Below, one piece after another: positions 16,056 to 24,781 of a DNA stretch of 55,153 nucleotides (the stretch's first letter is position 1; each line of letters opens with the position of its first letter). Where the stretch lies: the NCBI GenBank assembly GCA_937906945.1, contig CALCUE010000047.1, positions 1 to 55,153 of the forward strand, read 5' to 3'. The notes beneath the pieces are model-generated. The model did not search any database. It was not told the DNA's origin and saw only the letters and a list, made by a program, of their open reading frames with translations. The position numbers were made by a program, and so were the translations under genes. The stretch comes from an uncultured Clostridia bacterium (lineage in GTDB: Bacteria; Bacillota; Clostridia; Oscillospirales; Ruminococcaceae).

Positions 16056-16970
16056 TTATTCTCCTTCGATAACCGCCAGCGCCAGAATGCCCAGAATGAT
16101 CATCGCAATAAAAGCGTATTGTTTTTTGGTCAGCTTTTCTTTGAGGAAGATCCGGGAAAGCAAAAGCGAAACGGCGCAGACCGAAGAAAGGATCGGCGCG
16201 GCGACGGCGCCGTTTCCGCTCATGGCGAAAACATAAGTGAACTGTCCCGCTGTCTCGCAGACCGCCGCCAGAATTTTATCTTTCTGCCGCGGAAGCTCGA
16301 AGGGCACTTTTTTGATTTTCATAAAGACGAACAAAACCAGCGCGCAGAAAGCGAAGGTCAGTTCATAGGTCGTGTTGGCCACCAGTTCCAGCGTTTCCTC
16401 CGTCACGTCCACCAATGGGGTCGTCGCTATGTCATCCAGATAAAAAACGTCGAGAAAACTGCCGACAGCGTCCAAAATCGCGTATAGGAACGGCATGGCA
16501 AACGCCACCACCGCCATGGTCCTCCCGATTCTTTTGCTCCGATCCGTCTCTCCGTGCCGCTCCAGAAAACCGACACCGAGGATACCGGTCAGAATGACCA
16601 GAATGGCGAAAACGGTACCGAGCGAAAGGCGATCTCCCAACACCACGACGCAAAGAAGGGAACAGATGGCTCCGGAGGTGTTCTCAATGGGATCGGAGAT
16701 GGATTCCTCCAAAAACCGGATCCCGAAGAAGGAACAGGCCATGGAAACGATATAAAGAAGCGAGACCGGAAGATACCGCAGAAGGTTCTCCGGGTTATAG
16801 TGAATATCCTGTGTCAGAAGGGTGAAGATCGCGTGCAGACCCATCACGGTCCCCACACAGACACAGATCTTCAGATGAGCGTATTTTTCCTCCGCGCGGG
16901 CGCCTTTTTTATAAAAAAGCTCCGCGAAGCCCCAGAAAAGCGTTGTCAGGATCGTAAAAAAGAACCACAC
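16056..16970 (-). CDS. EamA/DMT-superfamily transporter
   Basis: A 304-residue inner-membrane protein with about ten hydrophobic helices in two homologous halves (each begins like FFFTILTTLFWGFAELFYKK or ends ALGDRLSL and LKEKLTKKQYAFIAMIILGI), the drug/metabolite transporter pattern. Substrate unknown. I placed the start at the GTG (16970) because AAAGGAGAGGAG precedes it directly; an ATG nine codons upstream has no ribosome site. Single gene with its own promoter and terminator. Confidence 0.85.
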   Translation of the reverse strand: MWFFFTILTTLFWGFAELFYKKGARAEEKYAHLKICVCVGTVMGLHAIFTLLTQDIHYNPENLLRYLPVSLLYIVSMACSFFGIRFLEESISDPIENTSGAICSLLCVVVLGDRLSLGTVFAILVILTGILGVGFLERHGETDRSKRIGRTMAVVAFAMPFLYAILDAVGSFLDVFYLDDIATTPLVDVTEETLELVANTTYELTFAFCALVLFVFMKIKKVPFELPRQKDKILAAVCETAGQFTYVFAMSGNGAVAAPILSSVCAVSLLLSRIFLKEKLTKKQYAFIAMIILGILALAVIEGE

Positions 16971-17013
16971 GATTTCTCCTCTCCTTTGCCATACCATTTA
17001 AAATAACATTTTT

Positions 17014-17042
17014 ATTATATCGCGGTTTTTCCTCCTTGTAAA
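17014..17042 (-). promoter_or_regulatory. Sigma-A promoter of the EamA-type gene
   Basis: Minus strand TTTACA (17037-17042), 17-nt spacer, TATAAT (17014-17019). Confidence 0.7.
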
Positions 17043-17059
17043 TACTTCCCCGAAAACAA

Positions 17060-17083
17060 AAAAGCCTCCCGCGGGAGGCTTTT
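17060..17083. terminator. Terminator behind the SLC13-type permease
   Basis: AAAAGCCTCCC and GGGAGGCTTTT form an 11-bp stem with a two-base loop. It starts inside the stop codon of the minus-strand permease gene and is symmetrical enough to act both ways. Confidence 0.8.
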
Positions 17084-18218
17084 ATATTGTTTTCAGAAAA
17101 AGCATAAATCCGGTCAGAACAAACAGAAAGCCGAAATTGAAAAGGGAAAAGTCCAGGATATACCGGCGGACCTTGTCCGGGTTGTGCTTGGCGTATTCCC
17201 GGAACGTGATAAGGCTCGCCAGCGAAGCGATCAGCGTTCCCACGCCGCCGATGTTGACCCCGACCAGAAGGTCCCGGTAATTTTCAGTAAATTGGGAAAG
17301 AAGAATGGCCGACGGCACGTTGCTGATACATTGGCAGGAAAGGACGCTGAAAAGCAGGGTGCTTTTTTCAAGAAGCGAGGAAAAGAATGTCCGCACCGCT
17401 TCGATCCGCGCCATATTCCCCGAAAAAATGAAGAAAAAGACAAAGGTCAGCAAAAGCGGATAGTCCACCATTTTAAGAGCTTTCCGGTCCGCGAAAAAGA
17501 GCACCTGCGGAATGACCAGAAGCCCGATCCCGTATGGGATCCCCCGGAAAACAATGGCGATGGCCAAAGCGAAAAGTCCCAGATACAGCGCCGTTTTTCC
17601 CGGCGAGCGGTCAAGCCGCTCATATTGGAACGAAAGCGGCTCCGGCTTCACGAAGACGACACAGCAGACGGTGATCAGAAACACCGAAAGCAGAAACGGC
17701 GGCGCCATGATCGCCATGAATTCCCCGTTGGGAATATTGAATTTCGTATATAAGTAAAGGTTCTGCGGATTGCCGAAAGGCGTCAGCATCCCGCCGAGGT
17801 TGGCGGCGATATTCTGTATAATAAAAGTAAAAGACATATATTTCTGCTGGTTCGTGGTGGTGAGCACCAGATATCCAAGCGGCAGAAACGTGAGCAGCGC
17901 CATATCGTTAGCGATGAGCATGGAGCCGATGAACGTGATATAGACCAGCGCCAGCACCGAAAGCCGCGCGTTTTTGAACCGGCGGACGATCTTGCGGGCC
18001 AGCATATCGAAAAAATGGACGTTCTTCAAGGCGCAGACCACCGCCAGAACACAGAAAAGGCAGGTCAGCGTTTTATAGTCGAAATAATCCCGGTACTGTC
18101 CGTCCACCGGTATAATAAAGCTCGTCATGAGCGCCGCGCAAAAAGCGATGACCATGACGGCGTTCTTTTTAACGAACGCCTTGATCCCGCTCCCGATTTC
18201 CTTTTTCAGAGAATTCAT
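17082..18218 (-). CDS. SLC13/ArsB-type permease
   Basis: A 378-residue polytopic membrane protein of the ion transporter superfamily (citrate/arsenite/Na+ permeases). The signature is GGMLTPFGNPQNLYLY, the re-entrant substrate loop with the family's asparagine, and a second symmetrical element SNVPSAILLSQF. About ten helices. The start is placed at the ATG reading MNSLKKEIG (AAGGA just upstream) instead of an upstream ATG at 18254 that has no spacing for a ribosome site. Substrate (dicarboxylate or other anion) cannot be read from sequence. Confidence 0.85.
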   Translation of the reverse strand: MNSLKKEIGSGIKAFVKKNAVMVIAFCAALMTSFIIPVDGQYRDYFDYKTLTCLFCVLAVVCALKNVHFFDMLARKIVRRFKNARLSVLALVYITFIGSMLIANDMALLTFLPLGYLVLTTTNQQKYMSFTFIIQNIAANLGGMLTPFGNPQNLYLYTKFNIPNGEFMAIMAPPFLLSVFLITVCCVVFVKPEPLSFQYERLDRSPGKTALYLGLFALAIAIVFRGIPYGIGLLVIPQVLFFADRKALKMVDYPLLLTFVFFFIFSGNMARIEAVRTFFSSLLEKSTLLFSVLSCQCISNVPSAILLSQFTENYRDLLVGVNIGGVGTLIASLASLITFREYAKHNPDKVRRYILDFSLFNFGFLFVLTGFMLFLKTI

Positions 18219-18276
18219 ACTTCCTTGCCCTTCGTCTTCCCAAATGTCGGGCATCCTTCAAAAAAATGCGAAATTT

Positions 18277-18304
18277 ATTGTATCACGCCGCCGCCAAAAA
18301 ACAA
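18277..18304 (-). promoter_or_regulatory. Sigma-A promoter of the SLC13-type permease
   Basis: Minus strand TTGTTT (18299-18304), 16-nt spacer, TACAAT (18277-18282), divergent from the amino acid transporter promoter. Confidence 0.6.
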
Positions 18305-18384
18305 TTCTTTTTTTCACCGATTTTATCCGGTGGAAAGCGAAAATTTCTGTGCAAAAAGAAAAATAAAAATTTTTCTTTTTCCTC

Positions 18385-18413
18385 TTGACTTCATCGTGGT
18401 AAAGTGGTAATAT
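18385..18413 (+). promoter_or_regulatory. Sigma-A promoter of the amino acid ABC operon
   Basis: TTGACT (18385-18390), 17-nt spacer, TAATAT (18408-18413), about 55 nt before the binding-protein ATG. The next 11 nt contain GGTACC. Confidence 0.75.
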
Positions 18414-18468
18414 GGTACCATAATAAAACATCAACCACTGTTTTCCATCCAATGAAAGGACATTTACC

Positions 18469-19371
18469 ATGAAAAAGTTTCTTGCTTTTCTTTTAGCCGC
18501 ACTCATGATCCTGAGCCTTGCCGCCTGCGGCAATACCGAACTTCCGGAAGTTCCGGAAACCACCGATCCCGTTACGGAACCGGAAGAACCGACCACCGAC
18601 GAACCGAAAGACCGCCTCGCCAAGATCAAAGAGGCCGGCGTCATCACCGTCTGCACCGAACCCTATTTCGCTCCTCTCGAGTTCATCGATCCTTCTCTTC
18701 CCGGTGACGAACAGTTCGTCGGCATCGACATCGAATTCGCGAAATACATCGCCGATAAGATCGGCGTCAAGCTCCAGATCGTTCCGCTGGAATTCAGCGC
18801 CGTTCTGGCCGGTATCGCCGAAGGCAAATATGACCTTGCCATCTCCGCTCTTGCCTGGTCCAAGACCCGTGCCGAGACCATGAACCTCTCCATCGGTTAT
18901 TACACTTCCGACGCCAACGACGAGTACGGTCTTTTCTGCCGCACCGAGGATATCGACAAATACATCGATCTTGATTCCCTGAACGACGCCGTCGTCATCA
19001 CCCAGTCCGGTTCCGTCCAGGAAGGCTACTATGACGAATTCGTCAAAGAGTGCAAAGAGTTCAAACGTACCTCCGCCATGACCGATTCCTACCTCGCCGT
19101 TGCCGAAGGCAAAGCCGACGTCTGCATCTGCTCCATCTCCGCCGCCCAGCTTTGGGCCGAAGCCAACGGCGGCACCACCGGTGTCACCGCCTACCGCTTC
19201 CCGTTCGATGAAAGCAAAGGCGGCACCCGTGTCGCCGCCTGCCCCGAAGATACGGACACCTTGATGGAAGTGGTCAACCAGTGCATCGAAGAGCTGACCG
19301 CCGAAAACAAATTCAAAGAGTGGAACGAAACGTATCAGGAATACGCCAAATCCCTGGGCATCTCCTTCTAA
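18469..19371 (+). CDS. Polar amino acid ABC transporter, substrate-binding lipoprotein
   Basis: A 300-residue family-3 solute-binding protein. The lipoprotein signal ends LSLAACG (lipid-modified C20), followed by a Pro/Glu/Thr-rich linker and the binding domain (GVITVCTEPYFAPLEF, GIDIEFAKYIADKIG, YDLAISALAWSKTRAETMNLS). It delivers a polar amino acid to the permease encoded next. The gene leads an operon with permease, ATPase and an M20 amidohydrolase. Confidence 0.93.
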   Translation: MKKFLAFLLAALMILSLAACGNTELPEVPETTDPVTEPEEPTTDEPKDRLAKIKEAGVITVCTEPYFAPLEFIDPSLPGDEQFVGIDIEFAKYIADKIGVKLQIVPLEFSAVLAGIAEGKYDLAISALAWSKTRAETMNLSIGYYTSDANDEYGLFCRTEDIDKYIDLDSLNDAVVITQSGSVQEGYYDEFVKECKEFKRTSAMTDSYLAVAEGKADVCICSISAAQLWAEANGGTTGVTAYRFPFDESKGGTRVAACPEDTDTLMEVVNQCIEELTAENKFKEWNETYQEYAKSLGISF

Positions 19372-19399
19372 ATTATAACGTTGTCAGAGGTACGTCAAA

Positions 19400-20068
19400 G
19401 TGAAATGGGCTTACGTCGTTAAAATCTGGCAGAAATATGACATGGTGTTCCTCCGAGGTCTCGGGGGAACACTTTGGATTTCTGCCGTTGTTCTTCTGGT
19501 GGGCTGTGTGCTCGGCCTTCTGGTCTCGCTGCTGCGGATGTCAAAAATAAAGCCGCTCCAATGGCTCGGCGACATCTATGTCGAAATTCTCCGTGGAACG
19601 CCGGTCCTTCTCCAGCTTTATTTCTTCTGGATCGGTCTTCCGAAGCTGCTTCCTATGCTGGAGCTTACGGATACCCAGTGCATCCTCACCGCTCTCATCA
19701 TCAACGCCTCGGCGTATATTTCCGAAATCTTCCGGGCCGGAATTTCCGCCGTTGACAGCGGCCAGTTCGAGGCGGCCCGGAGCCTCGGTATGTCCGAAAG
19801 CCACCTGATGACGCAGATCATTCTGCCGCAGGCCGTCAAAAACATTCTGCCCGCTCTCGGCAACGAGTTCATCTCCACCATCAAAGGCACCTCGCTGGCC
19901 TCCGTTTTCTTCGTCGGCGAATTGATGACCTCGCAAAAGACCGTTCAGTCGGCGACCTTCCTTGCCTTGGAATCGCTGACCATCGTCGGTATCATCTATT
20001 TTATTTTAAGTTTCGGACTTTCCAAACTGCTGAAACTTCTGGAAAGGAGGCTGCGTGCCAGTGACTGA
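19400..20068 (+). CDS. Polar amino acid ABC transporter, permease
   Basis: A 222-residue HisM/GlnP-type permease with five helices and the EAA loop EAARSLGMSESHLMTQIILPQ that docks with the ATPase. The start is GTG at 19400 with AGAGGT upstream. Its end overlaps the ATPase gene by 14 nt. Confidence 0.93.
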   Translation: MKWAYVVKIWQKYDMVFLRGLGGTLWISAVVLLVGCVLGLLVSLLRMSKIKPLQWLGDIYVEILRGTPVLLQLYFFWIGLPKLLPMLELTDTQCILTALIINASAYISEIFRAGISAVDSGQFEAARSLGMSESHLMTQIILPQAVKNILPALGNEFISTIKGTSLASVFFVGELMTSQKTVQSATFLALESLTIVGIIYFILSFGLSKLLKLLERRLRASD

Positions 20069-20795
20069 CGAGATCATCCGCACCGAAAACCTCACCAAAA
20101 ATTTCGGCAAGCTTGAAGTTCTGAAAGGAATTTCCGTGTCCGTCAAGCGGGGCGAGGTCGTTTCGATCATCGGTCCTTCCGGCGGCGGAAAATCCACCTT
20201 TCTCCGCTGTCTGAACCTTCTGGAGGAACCGACCTCCGGCAAAGTCTTCTTCGAGGGCGAGGACATCACCGCCCAGAAAAAGAACGTCGCCTCGTTCCGT
20301 CAGAAGATCGGCATGGTGTTCCAGAACTACAACGTCTTCCCGCATCTGACGGTTTTGGATAACATCACCATCACGCCCCGCCTGGAGAAAAAAGTCCCGA
20401 AGGAGGAGGCCGAAAAAGAGGCTTTGGAGCTTCTTCGGATGGTCGGTCTGGAGGACAAGAAGGACGAATACCCCCGGAAGCTTTCCGGCGGACAGAAACA
20501 GCGTCTTTCCATCGTGCGCGCTCTGGCCATGCATCCGGAGGTCATGCTCTTCGACGAGCCGACCTCGGCCCTTGACCCCGAAATGGTCAAGGAGGTTCTG
20601 AACGTCATCAGCGACCTTGCCAAAGGCGGCATGACGACCATCATCGTCACCCACGAAATGGCCTTTGCCCGGGAAGTTTCGGACCGCGTGCTTTTCATCT
20701 GCGACGGCGTGATCAAAGAGGAAGGCAGCCCCGAGACCATTTTCACGTTCCCGAAAGACCCGGCGACGGTGCGCTTTTTGAGCATGGTATTGTAA
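20055..20795 (+). CDS. Polar amino acid ABC transporter, ATP-binding protein
   Basis: A 246-residue GlnQ/HisP-type ATPase: Walker A GPSGGGKST, Q-loop MVFQNYNVFPHL, signature LSGGQKQR, Walker B VMLFDEPTSALDP and switch His in VTHEM. Two GTG codons (20055 and 20061) follow AAAGGAGG at 4 and 10 nt; either can be the start. It completes the transporter. Confidence 0.94.
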   Translation: MPVTDEIIRTENLTKNFGKLEVLKGISVSVKRGEVVSIIGPSGGGKSTFLRCLNLLEEPTSGKVFFEGEDITAQKKNVASFRQKIGMVFQNYNVFPHLTVLDNITITPRLEKKVPKEEAEKEALELLRMVGLEDKKDEYPRKLSGGQKQRLSIVRALAMHPEVMLFDEPTSALDPEMVKEVLNVISDLAKGGMTTIIVTHEMAFAREVSDRVLFICDGVIKEEGSPETIFTFPKDPATVRFLSMVL

Positions 20796-20811
20796 AAGAG
20801 GAGGGATTTTT

Positions 20812-22260
20812 ACGGCTGATTTAAATAAAGTACGAAAATATATCGAAAAAAACAAACAGGAAACCATCGACCTTGCCATGGATATCTGGAATTACGCGGA
20901 GCTTTCCTATACCGAGGAAAAATCCGCCGGCGCTTTGATCGCCTGCCTTGAAAAAGAGGGCTTTACCGTCGAACGGGGCATCGCCGAAATTCCCACCGCC
21001 TTCAAAGCCACCTACGTCGTCGGTTCCGGAAAACCGGTCATGGGGCTTTTAGCTGAATACGACGCGTTGGACGGTCTTTCACAGAAAGCCGCTTCGCCGG
21101 TACAGGAGGCCATTGTTCCCGGCGGATGCGGTCACGGCTGCGGCCATAACCTTCTCGGTTCCGGCTGCTATCTTTCCGCCGTGGCGCTGAAAAACTATCT
21201 CATCGACGAGGGCATGGACGGCACCGTCGTTCTCTTCGGCTGTCCGGCTGAGGAAGGTGCCGGTTCCAAACAGTTCATCGCCCGGGCCGGCTATTTTGAC
21301 GACATCGACTTTGCCTATTGCTGGCACCCCGGCACCACCAACGAAGTCCAGTCCAAAGGTTCCGTCGCCATCATGGGCGCGAATTTCATCTTCGACGGCG
21401 TAGCCGCCCATGCCGGCGGCGCACCACACCTTGGTCGCTCCGCTCTGGATACCGCGGAACTGATGAACGTCGGCTGCAACTATCTGCGGGAGCACATGAT
21501 CGACCAGGCCCGCATCCATTACGCCTATTCCGATGCCGGCGGCACGGCGCCCAACGTCGTCCAGAGCCACGCCGTCATCAAATACGAGGTGCGCGCTCCG
21601 AAGATCAACCAGATGCAGGAGCTGTTCACCCGCGTGGTGGACGTCGCCAAAGGCGCGGCGCTGATGGTCGGCACCAAAATGAAATACGACGTCACCATGG
21701 CGTTTTCCGACTATCTTCCCAACAAAACGCTGGCGAAGATCATGGACGAGGCTCTTGCCGAAGCCGGCGCGCCGGATTGGTCCAACGAGGATTACGAACT
21801 GGCTCTCCAGTTCCTCCGCACCTACAGCAAGGCCATCCAGACCGACATCCGCAACGACCTCATGGAGTCCACCAACTATGACACCGAAAAGGTCAATGCC
21901 ATCATGCAAAAGCCGCTGGATTCCGAAGTTCATCCCTTTGACCCTACCGTTGTCGCCTATGAATCCGGTTCCACCGACGTCGGCGACGTCGGTTACGTCA
22001 CGCCGACGGTCTGCCTCAACATCGCCACCGCCTGCGTCGGCAACATCGGCCATACCTGGCAGAACACCGCTTTTTCCGCTTCGGAGATCGGTTTCAAGGG
22101 CATGGTCAAGGCCGCCGAGGTCATGACCCTCGCTTTCATCAAGACCATTGAGAATCCCGAGGCCATCGAAAAGGCCAAAAAGGAACTGCTCATCAAAAAC
22201 GGCGGAAAATACGTCTGTCCTCTTCCGGATTACGTAAAGCCGCCCATCGGCACCTATTGA
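20812..22260 (+). CDS. AbgB-like M20 amidohydrolase, apparent ACG start
   Basis: Zinc aminoacylase/carboxypeptidase of the M20D type, closest in layout to the p-aminobenzoyl-glutamate hydrolase B subunit. Signatures are LLAEYDALDGLS, GGCGHGCGHNLLG, CPAEEGAGSKQF and HAGGAPHLGRSALD. The first ATG in frame (20878) would remove the initial helix, and has no ribosome site. The 22 preceding codons (ADLNKVRKYIEKNKQETIDL) look like the normal family N-terminus; they begin at ACG (20812), 7 nt after AGGAGG (20799-20804), giving 482 residues, the usual length. The gene follows the ABC transporter by 16 nt, so the imported compound may be its substrate. Confidence 0.87.
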   Translation, partial: TADLNKVRKYIEKNKQETIDLAMDIWNYAELSYTEEKSAGALIACLEKEGFTVERGIAEIPTAFKATYVVGSGKPVMGLLAEYDALDGLSQKAASPVQEAIVPGGCGHGCGHNLLGSGCYLSAVALKNYLIDEGMDGTVVLFGCPAEEGAGSKQFIARAGYFDDIDFAYCWHPGTTNEVQSKGSVAIMGANFIFDGVAAHAGGAPHLGRSALDTAELMNVGCNYLREHMIDQARIHYAYSDAGGTAPNVVQSHAVIKYEVRAPKINQMQELFTRVVDVAKGAALMVGTKMKYDVTMAFSDYLPNKTLAKIMDEALAEAGAPDWSNEDYELALQFLRTYSKAIQTDIRNDLMESTNYDTEKVNAIMQKPLDSEVHPFDPTVVAYESGSTDVGDVGYVTPTVCLNIATACVGNIGHTWQNTAFSASEIGFKGMVKAAEVMTLAFIKTIENPEAIEKAKKELLIKNGGKYVCPLPDYVKPPIGTY

Positions 22261-22271
22261 AAGTCGTCCAA

Positions 22272-22303
22272 GCGGCGGCGGGAACTTCCCGCCGCCGCTT
22301 TTT
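22272..22303 (+). terminator. Terminator of the amino acid ABC operon
   Basis: GCGGCGGCGGGAA and TTCCCGCCGCCGC make a very GC-rich stem followed by TTTTT, 11 nt after the amidohydrolase stop. Confidence 0.88.
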
Positions 22304-22304
22304 C

Positions 22305-22333
22305 TCGACAAAATTTTCCCGCCATGGTATAAT
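22305..22333 (+). promoter_or_regulatory. Sigma-A promoter of the GH3 gene
   Basis: TCGACA (22305-22310), 17-nt spacer, TATAAT (22328-22333), directly behind the preceding terminator. Confidence 0.7.
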
Positions 22334-22358
22334 AAGAAAAAAATTATGGGAGAATTCT

Positions 22359-24320
22359 ATGAAACTCTTTTTGAAAAAGGCGTTGGCTCTCTGCCTCACT
22401 CTCCTTATATTAAGCGCCTGCGGCGGCCCCGCTCTTCCGGCTTCGAACCTTTCCGGTGTCACCGTTGAGGAACCGACGGAGCCTTCCGTTCCTGCGGAAG
22501 AAGCGCCGCTTTCCGTTCCGGAAGAACCGGTGGAAACGGTGAAGGAGCGGGCCGAAAAGCTTGTCGCCGCCATGAGCCCCGAGGAAAAGATCGGTCAGGT
22601 GCTTTTAATGGACTTTCGGCAATGGACCGGAGGCACTGTACCCTCCGGGGATGAAAAGAACACCGATATGCAGACCGAAAACGGCAGTTCCCAAAGCCTT
22701 GCCCCGACGGCCATGACCGTACTGAGCGATGAAGTCGCCTCGATCATCGCCGATTACCACCTCGGCAGCATCATCCTTTTCGCGGAAAACTGCACCGACC
22801 CCGTTCTTCTGACTCATCTCACCTATGACCTTCAGCACGCGGCTCTTGCCGCCGGCTCCCTACCGCTTCTCATCGGTACGGACCAGGAAGGCGGCAACGT
22901 CACCCGTCTTGCCTTCGGCTGCTGCATGAGCGGCAACATGGCCATCGGCCTTTCCGGCGACATCCAAAACGCCGCGCTGACCGGAAAGGTCATCGGAAGC
23001 GAACTTGCCGCCGTCGGGATCAACACCGATTTCGCGCCGGTCGCCGATGTCAACAGCAACCCCAAAAATCCGGTCATCGGTATGCGCTCCTTCGGCGACG
23101 ACCCAAGCCTTGTCGCCGAAATGTCCGCCGCCATGGCTTCGGCGATGAAAGCCGAAGGCGTCATCGCCTGCGCCAAGCATTTCCCCGGCCATGGCAACAC
23201 CGATACCGACTCCCATTCCGGTCTTCCTCTTGTGGAGGAAAGCTATGAGGAATGGCTTTCCGCCGACGGTCTTCCCTTCAAGACCCTCGTCGAAGACAAA
23301 ATCCCCATGATCATGACCGCCCATATCCAATACCCCGGCCTCGACGATACCACCGCCGTTTCCCGCTCCACCGGAGAAACAATCTATCTTCCGGCCACCC
23401 TTTCCCATCGGATTTTGACCGATATTCTGAAAGGCGACCTCGGTTTTGAAGGCGTCGTTGTTACCGACGCCATGAACATGGACGCCATCGCCGCCCATTT
23501 CGGAAAAAGCGACGCCGTCATCCGGGCGCTTTCCGCCGGCGCGGATCTCATCTGCGTTCCGGTCAGCCTTCGTTCCATGGCCGATGTTCCCGCTCTGGAA
23601 AAGCTTTATACTGCCATCGAAACCGCCCTTTCCGACGGCACTCTTTCCACGGAACGGCTCGACGACGCCGTTTGCCGCGTCGTCACCATGAAGATCGAAG
23701 CCGGACTTCTCGACACGGATTACGATTACGACGTGGATAAAGCCGCCGAAACCGCTTCGGAACTGGTCGGCGGTCCCAAACACCGGGCCATCGAGCGAAA
23801 AGTCGCCGACAACTGCGTCTCCCTTCAGTACGACGGCTCCTTCGTACCTTTTGCCCCGGCCTTTGGGGAATCGGTCGTTGTCCTGATGCCCTATGATAAC
23901 GAGGTGGCGAGCGTCCGTTACGCTTTTCAGCGGATGGAGCGGGAAAGCGTCACAGAAAGCCTTTCCGTCCAGGTCTATTCCTATCAGGATCAGACCACGC
24001 TGTCCCAAAAGCTTCGGACCGCCGTTCAAAGCGCCGATTATCTGATCGTCGGTTCGGAAGAACTGGCCTCCACCATGAACAGTCCCAACTACTGGCTGAA
24101 CACGATCCCAAAAGCGGCTTTAGCCGCCGCCCAAACGGACCGCGTCGCCATTCTCTGCACCGGTCTTCCCTACCAGGCGGCAAAGTATAAGGACACCTAT
24201 CCCGCCTTCGTTCTCGGCAACTATTCCGGCATGGACGAAAGTGACCTTGCCGCCGAAAAATTCACGCACAAATACGGCCCGGCCATTCCCGCCGGGATCG
24301 ACAAAATTTTCGGACGCTAA
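22359..24320 (+). CDS. Glycoside hydrolase family 3 lipoprotein (NagZ-like beta-N-acetylhexosaminidase)
   Basis: A 653-residue secreted lipoprotein (LILSACGG, C21) with a Pro/Glu-rich linker and a GH3 barrel. Landmarks are TDQEGGNVTRLAF, DFAPVADVNSNP, CAKHFPGHGNTDTDSH (the NagZ-type KHFPGHG loop with the catalytic Asp-His pair) and VVTDAMNMDAI, which holds the nucleophile Asp. A second alpha/beta domain follows from about residue 480. It likely removes N-acetylglucosamine from cell-wall fragments. I start at ATG 22359 (GGGAG 6 nt upstream, signal peptide begins there); the frame is open further upstream without a ribosome site. Confidence 0.92.
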   Translation: MKLFLKKALALCLTLLILSACGGPALPASNLSGVTVEEPTEPSVPAEEAPLSVPEEPVETVKERAEKLVAAMSPEEKIGQVLLMDFRQWTGGTVPSGDEKNTDMQTENGSSQSLAPTAMTVLSDEVASIIADYHLGSIILFAENCTDPVLLTHLTYDLQHAALAAGSLPLLIGTDQEGGNVTRLAFGCCMSGNMAIGLSGDIQNAALTGKVIGSELAAVGINTDFAPVADVNSNPKNPVIGMRSFGDDPSLVAEMSAAMASAMKAEGVIACAKHFPGHGNTDTDSHSGLPLVEESYEEWLSADGLPFKTLVEDKIPMIMTAHIQYPGLDDTTAVSRSTGETIYLPATLSHRILTDILKGDLGFEGVVVTDAMNMDAIAAHFGKSDAVIRALSAGADLICVPVSLRSMADVPALEKLYTAIETALSDGTLSTERLDDAVCRVVTMKIEAGLLDTDYDYDVDKAAETASELVGGPKHRAIERKVADNCVSLQYDGSFVPFAPAFGESVVVLMPYDNEVASVRYAFQRMERESVTESLSVQVYSYQDQTTLSQKLRTAVQSADYLIVGSEELASTMNSPNYWLNTIPKAALAAAQTDRVAILCTGLPYQAAKYKDTYPAFVLGNYSGMDESDLAAEKFTHKYGPAIPAGIDKIFGR

Positions 24321-24321
24321 C

Positions 24322-24357
24322 AAAAGCGCCGGCGGAAAATCAGCCGGCGCTTTTCTT
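24322..24357 (+). terminator. Terminator of the GH3 gene
   Basis: AAAAGCGCCGGC and GCCGGCGCTTTT, 12-bp stem, then CTTTG. Confidence 0.85.
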
Positions 24358-24378
24358 TGAATTTTTTTCAAAAGCCTC

Positions 24379-24407
24379 TTGACAAATATATCGGCAGTCG
24401 ATATAAT
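24379..24407 (+). promoter_or_regulatory. Sigma-A promoter of the PadR operon
   Basis: Consensus TTGACA (24379-24384), 17-nt spacer, TATAAT (24402-24407). The spacer, the -10 and the transcription start are covered by operator repeats. Confidence 0.9.
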
Positions 24408-24427
24408 CTATATCGTAGTCCGATATA
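24387..24427. promoter_or_regulatory. Two tandem PadR-type operators
   Basis: Two copies of TATATCG-N5-CGATATA (24387-24405 and 24409-24427), with centres 22 bp apart, two helical turns. The first lies in the promoter spacer and -10, the second over the transcription start. Their position before a padR gene suggests autorepression. Confidence 0.8.
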
Positions 24428-24457
24428 TCGGAAAGCGAACTAAAGGAGGTCTGTTTT

Positions 24458-24781
24458 ATGCCCAACCCGGCTCTGACCGAAGCCGTCTATTACATTTTGC
24501 TCTCTTTGATGGAACCTCTGCACGGCTACGGCATCATGCAGAACGTCGAACAGCTTTCCAATGGCCGCGTCAAACTGGCCGCCGGAACGCTTTACGGCGC
24601 CATCAACACCCTTTTGGGAAAAAGCTGGATCGCCGCTTTGCCCGGCGAACAGGACAGCCGCAAAAAAGAATACCGGATCACCCCGGAGGGAAAAGAAGCG
24701 TTGGAAGCGGAGCTTTCCCGCCTTAAGGAACTGCTGAAAAACGGAGAGACCGTATTAGGAGGAACGTTATGCGAAAAGTGA
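24458..24781 (+). CDS. PadR-family transcriptional repressor
   Basis: A 107-residue winged-helix protein: YYILLSLMEPLHGYGIMQNVE, AAGTLYGAINTLLGKSWI (recognition helix with the family's GTLYxxLxxLxxxG pattern) and KKEYRITPEGKEAL (wing). Short PadR proteins of this kind usually control a neighbouring membrane protein in response to an envelope or drug signal. AAAGGAGG precedes the ATG; the 3' end overlaps the DUF2812 gene by 13 nt. Confidence 0.93.
   Translation: MPNPALTEAVYYILLSLMEPLHGYGIMQNVEQLSNGRVKLAAGTLYGAINTLLGKSWIAALPGEQDSRKKEYRITPEGKEALEAELSRLKELLKNGETVLGGTLCEK

Noticed and set aside
20878..22260. ATG at 20878 as start of the M20 gene
   Set aside because: It lacks a ribosome site and would delete the conserved first helix; the AGGAGG at 20799 points to 20812.
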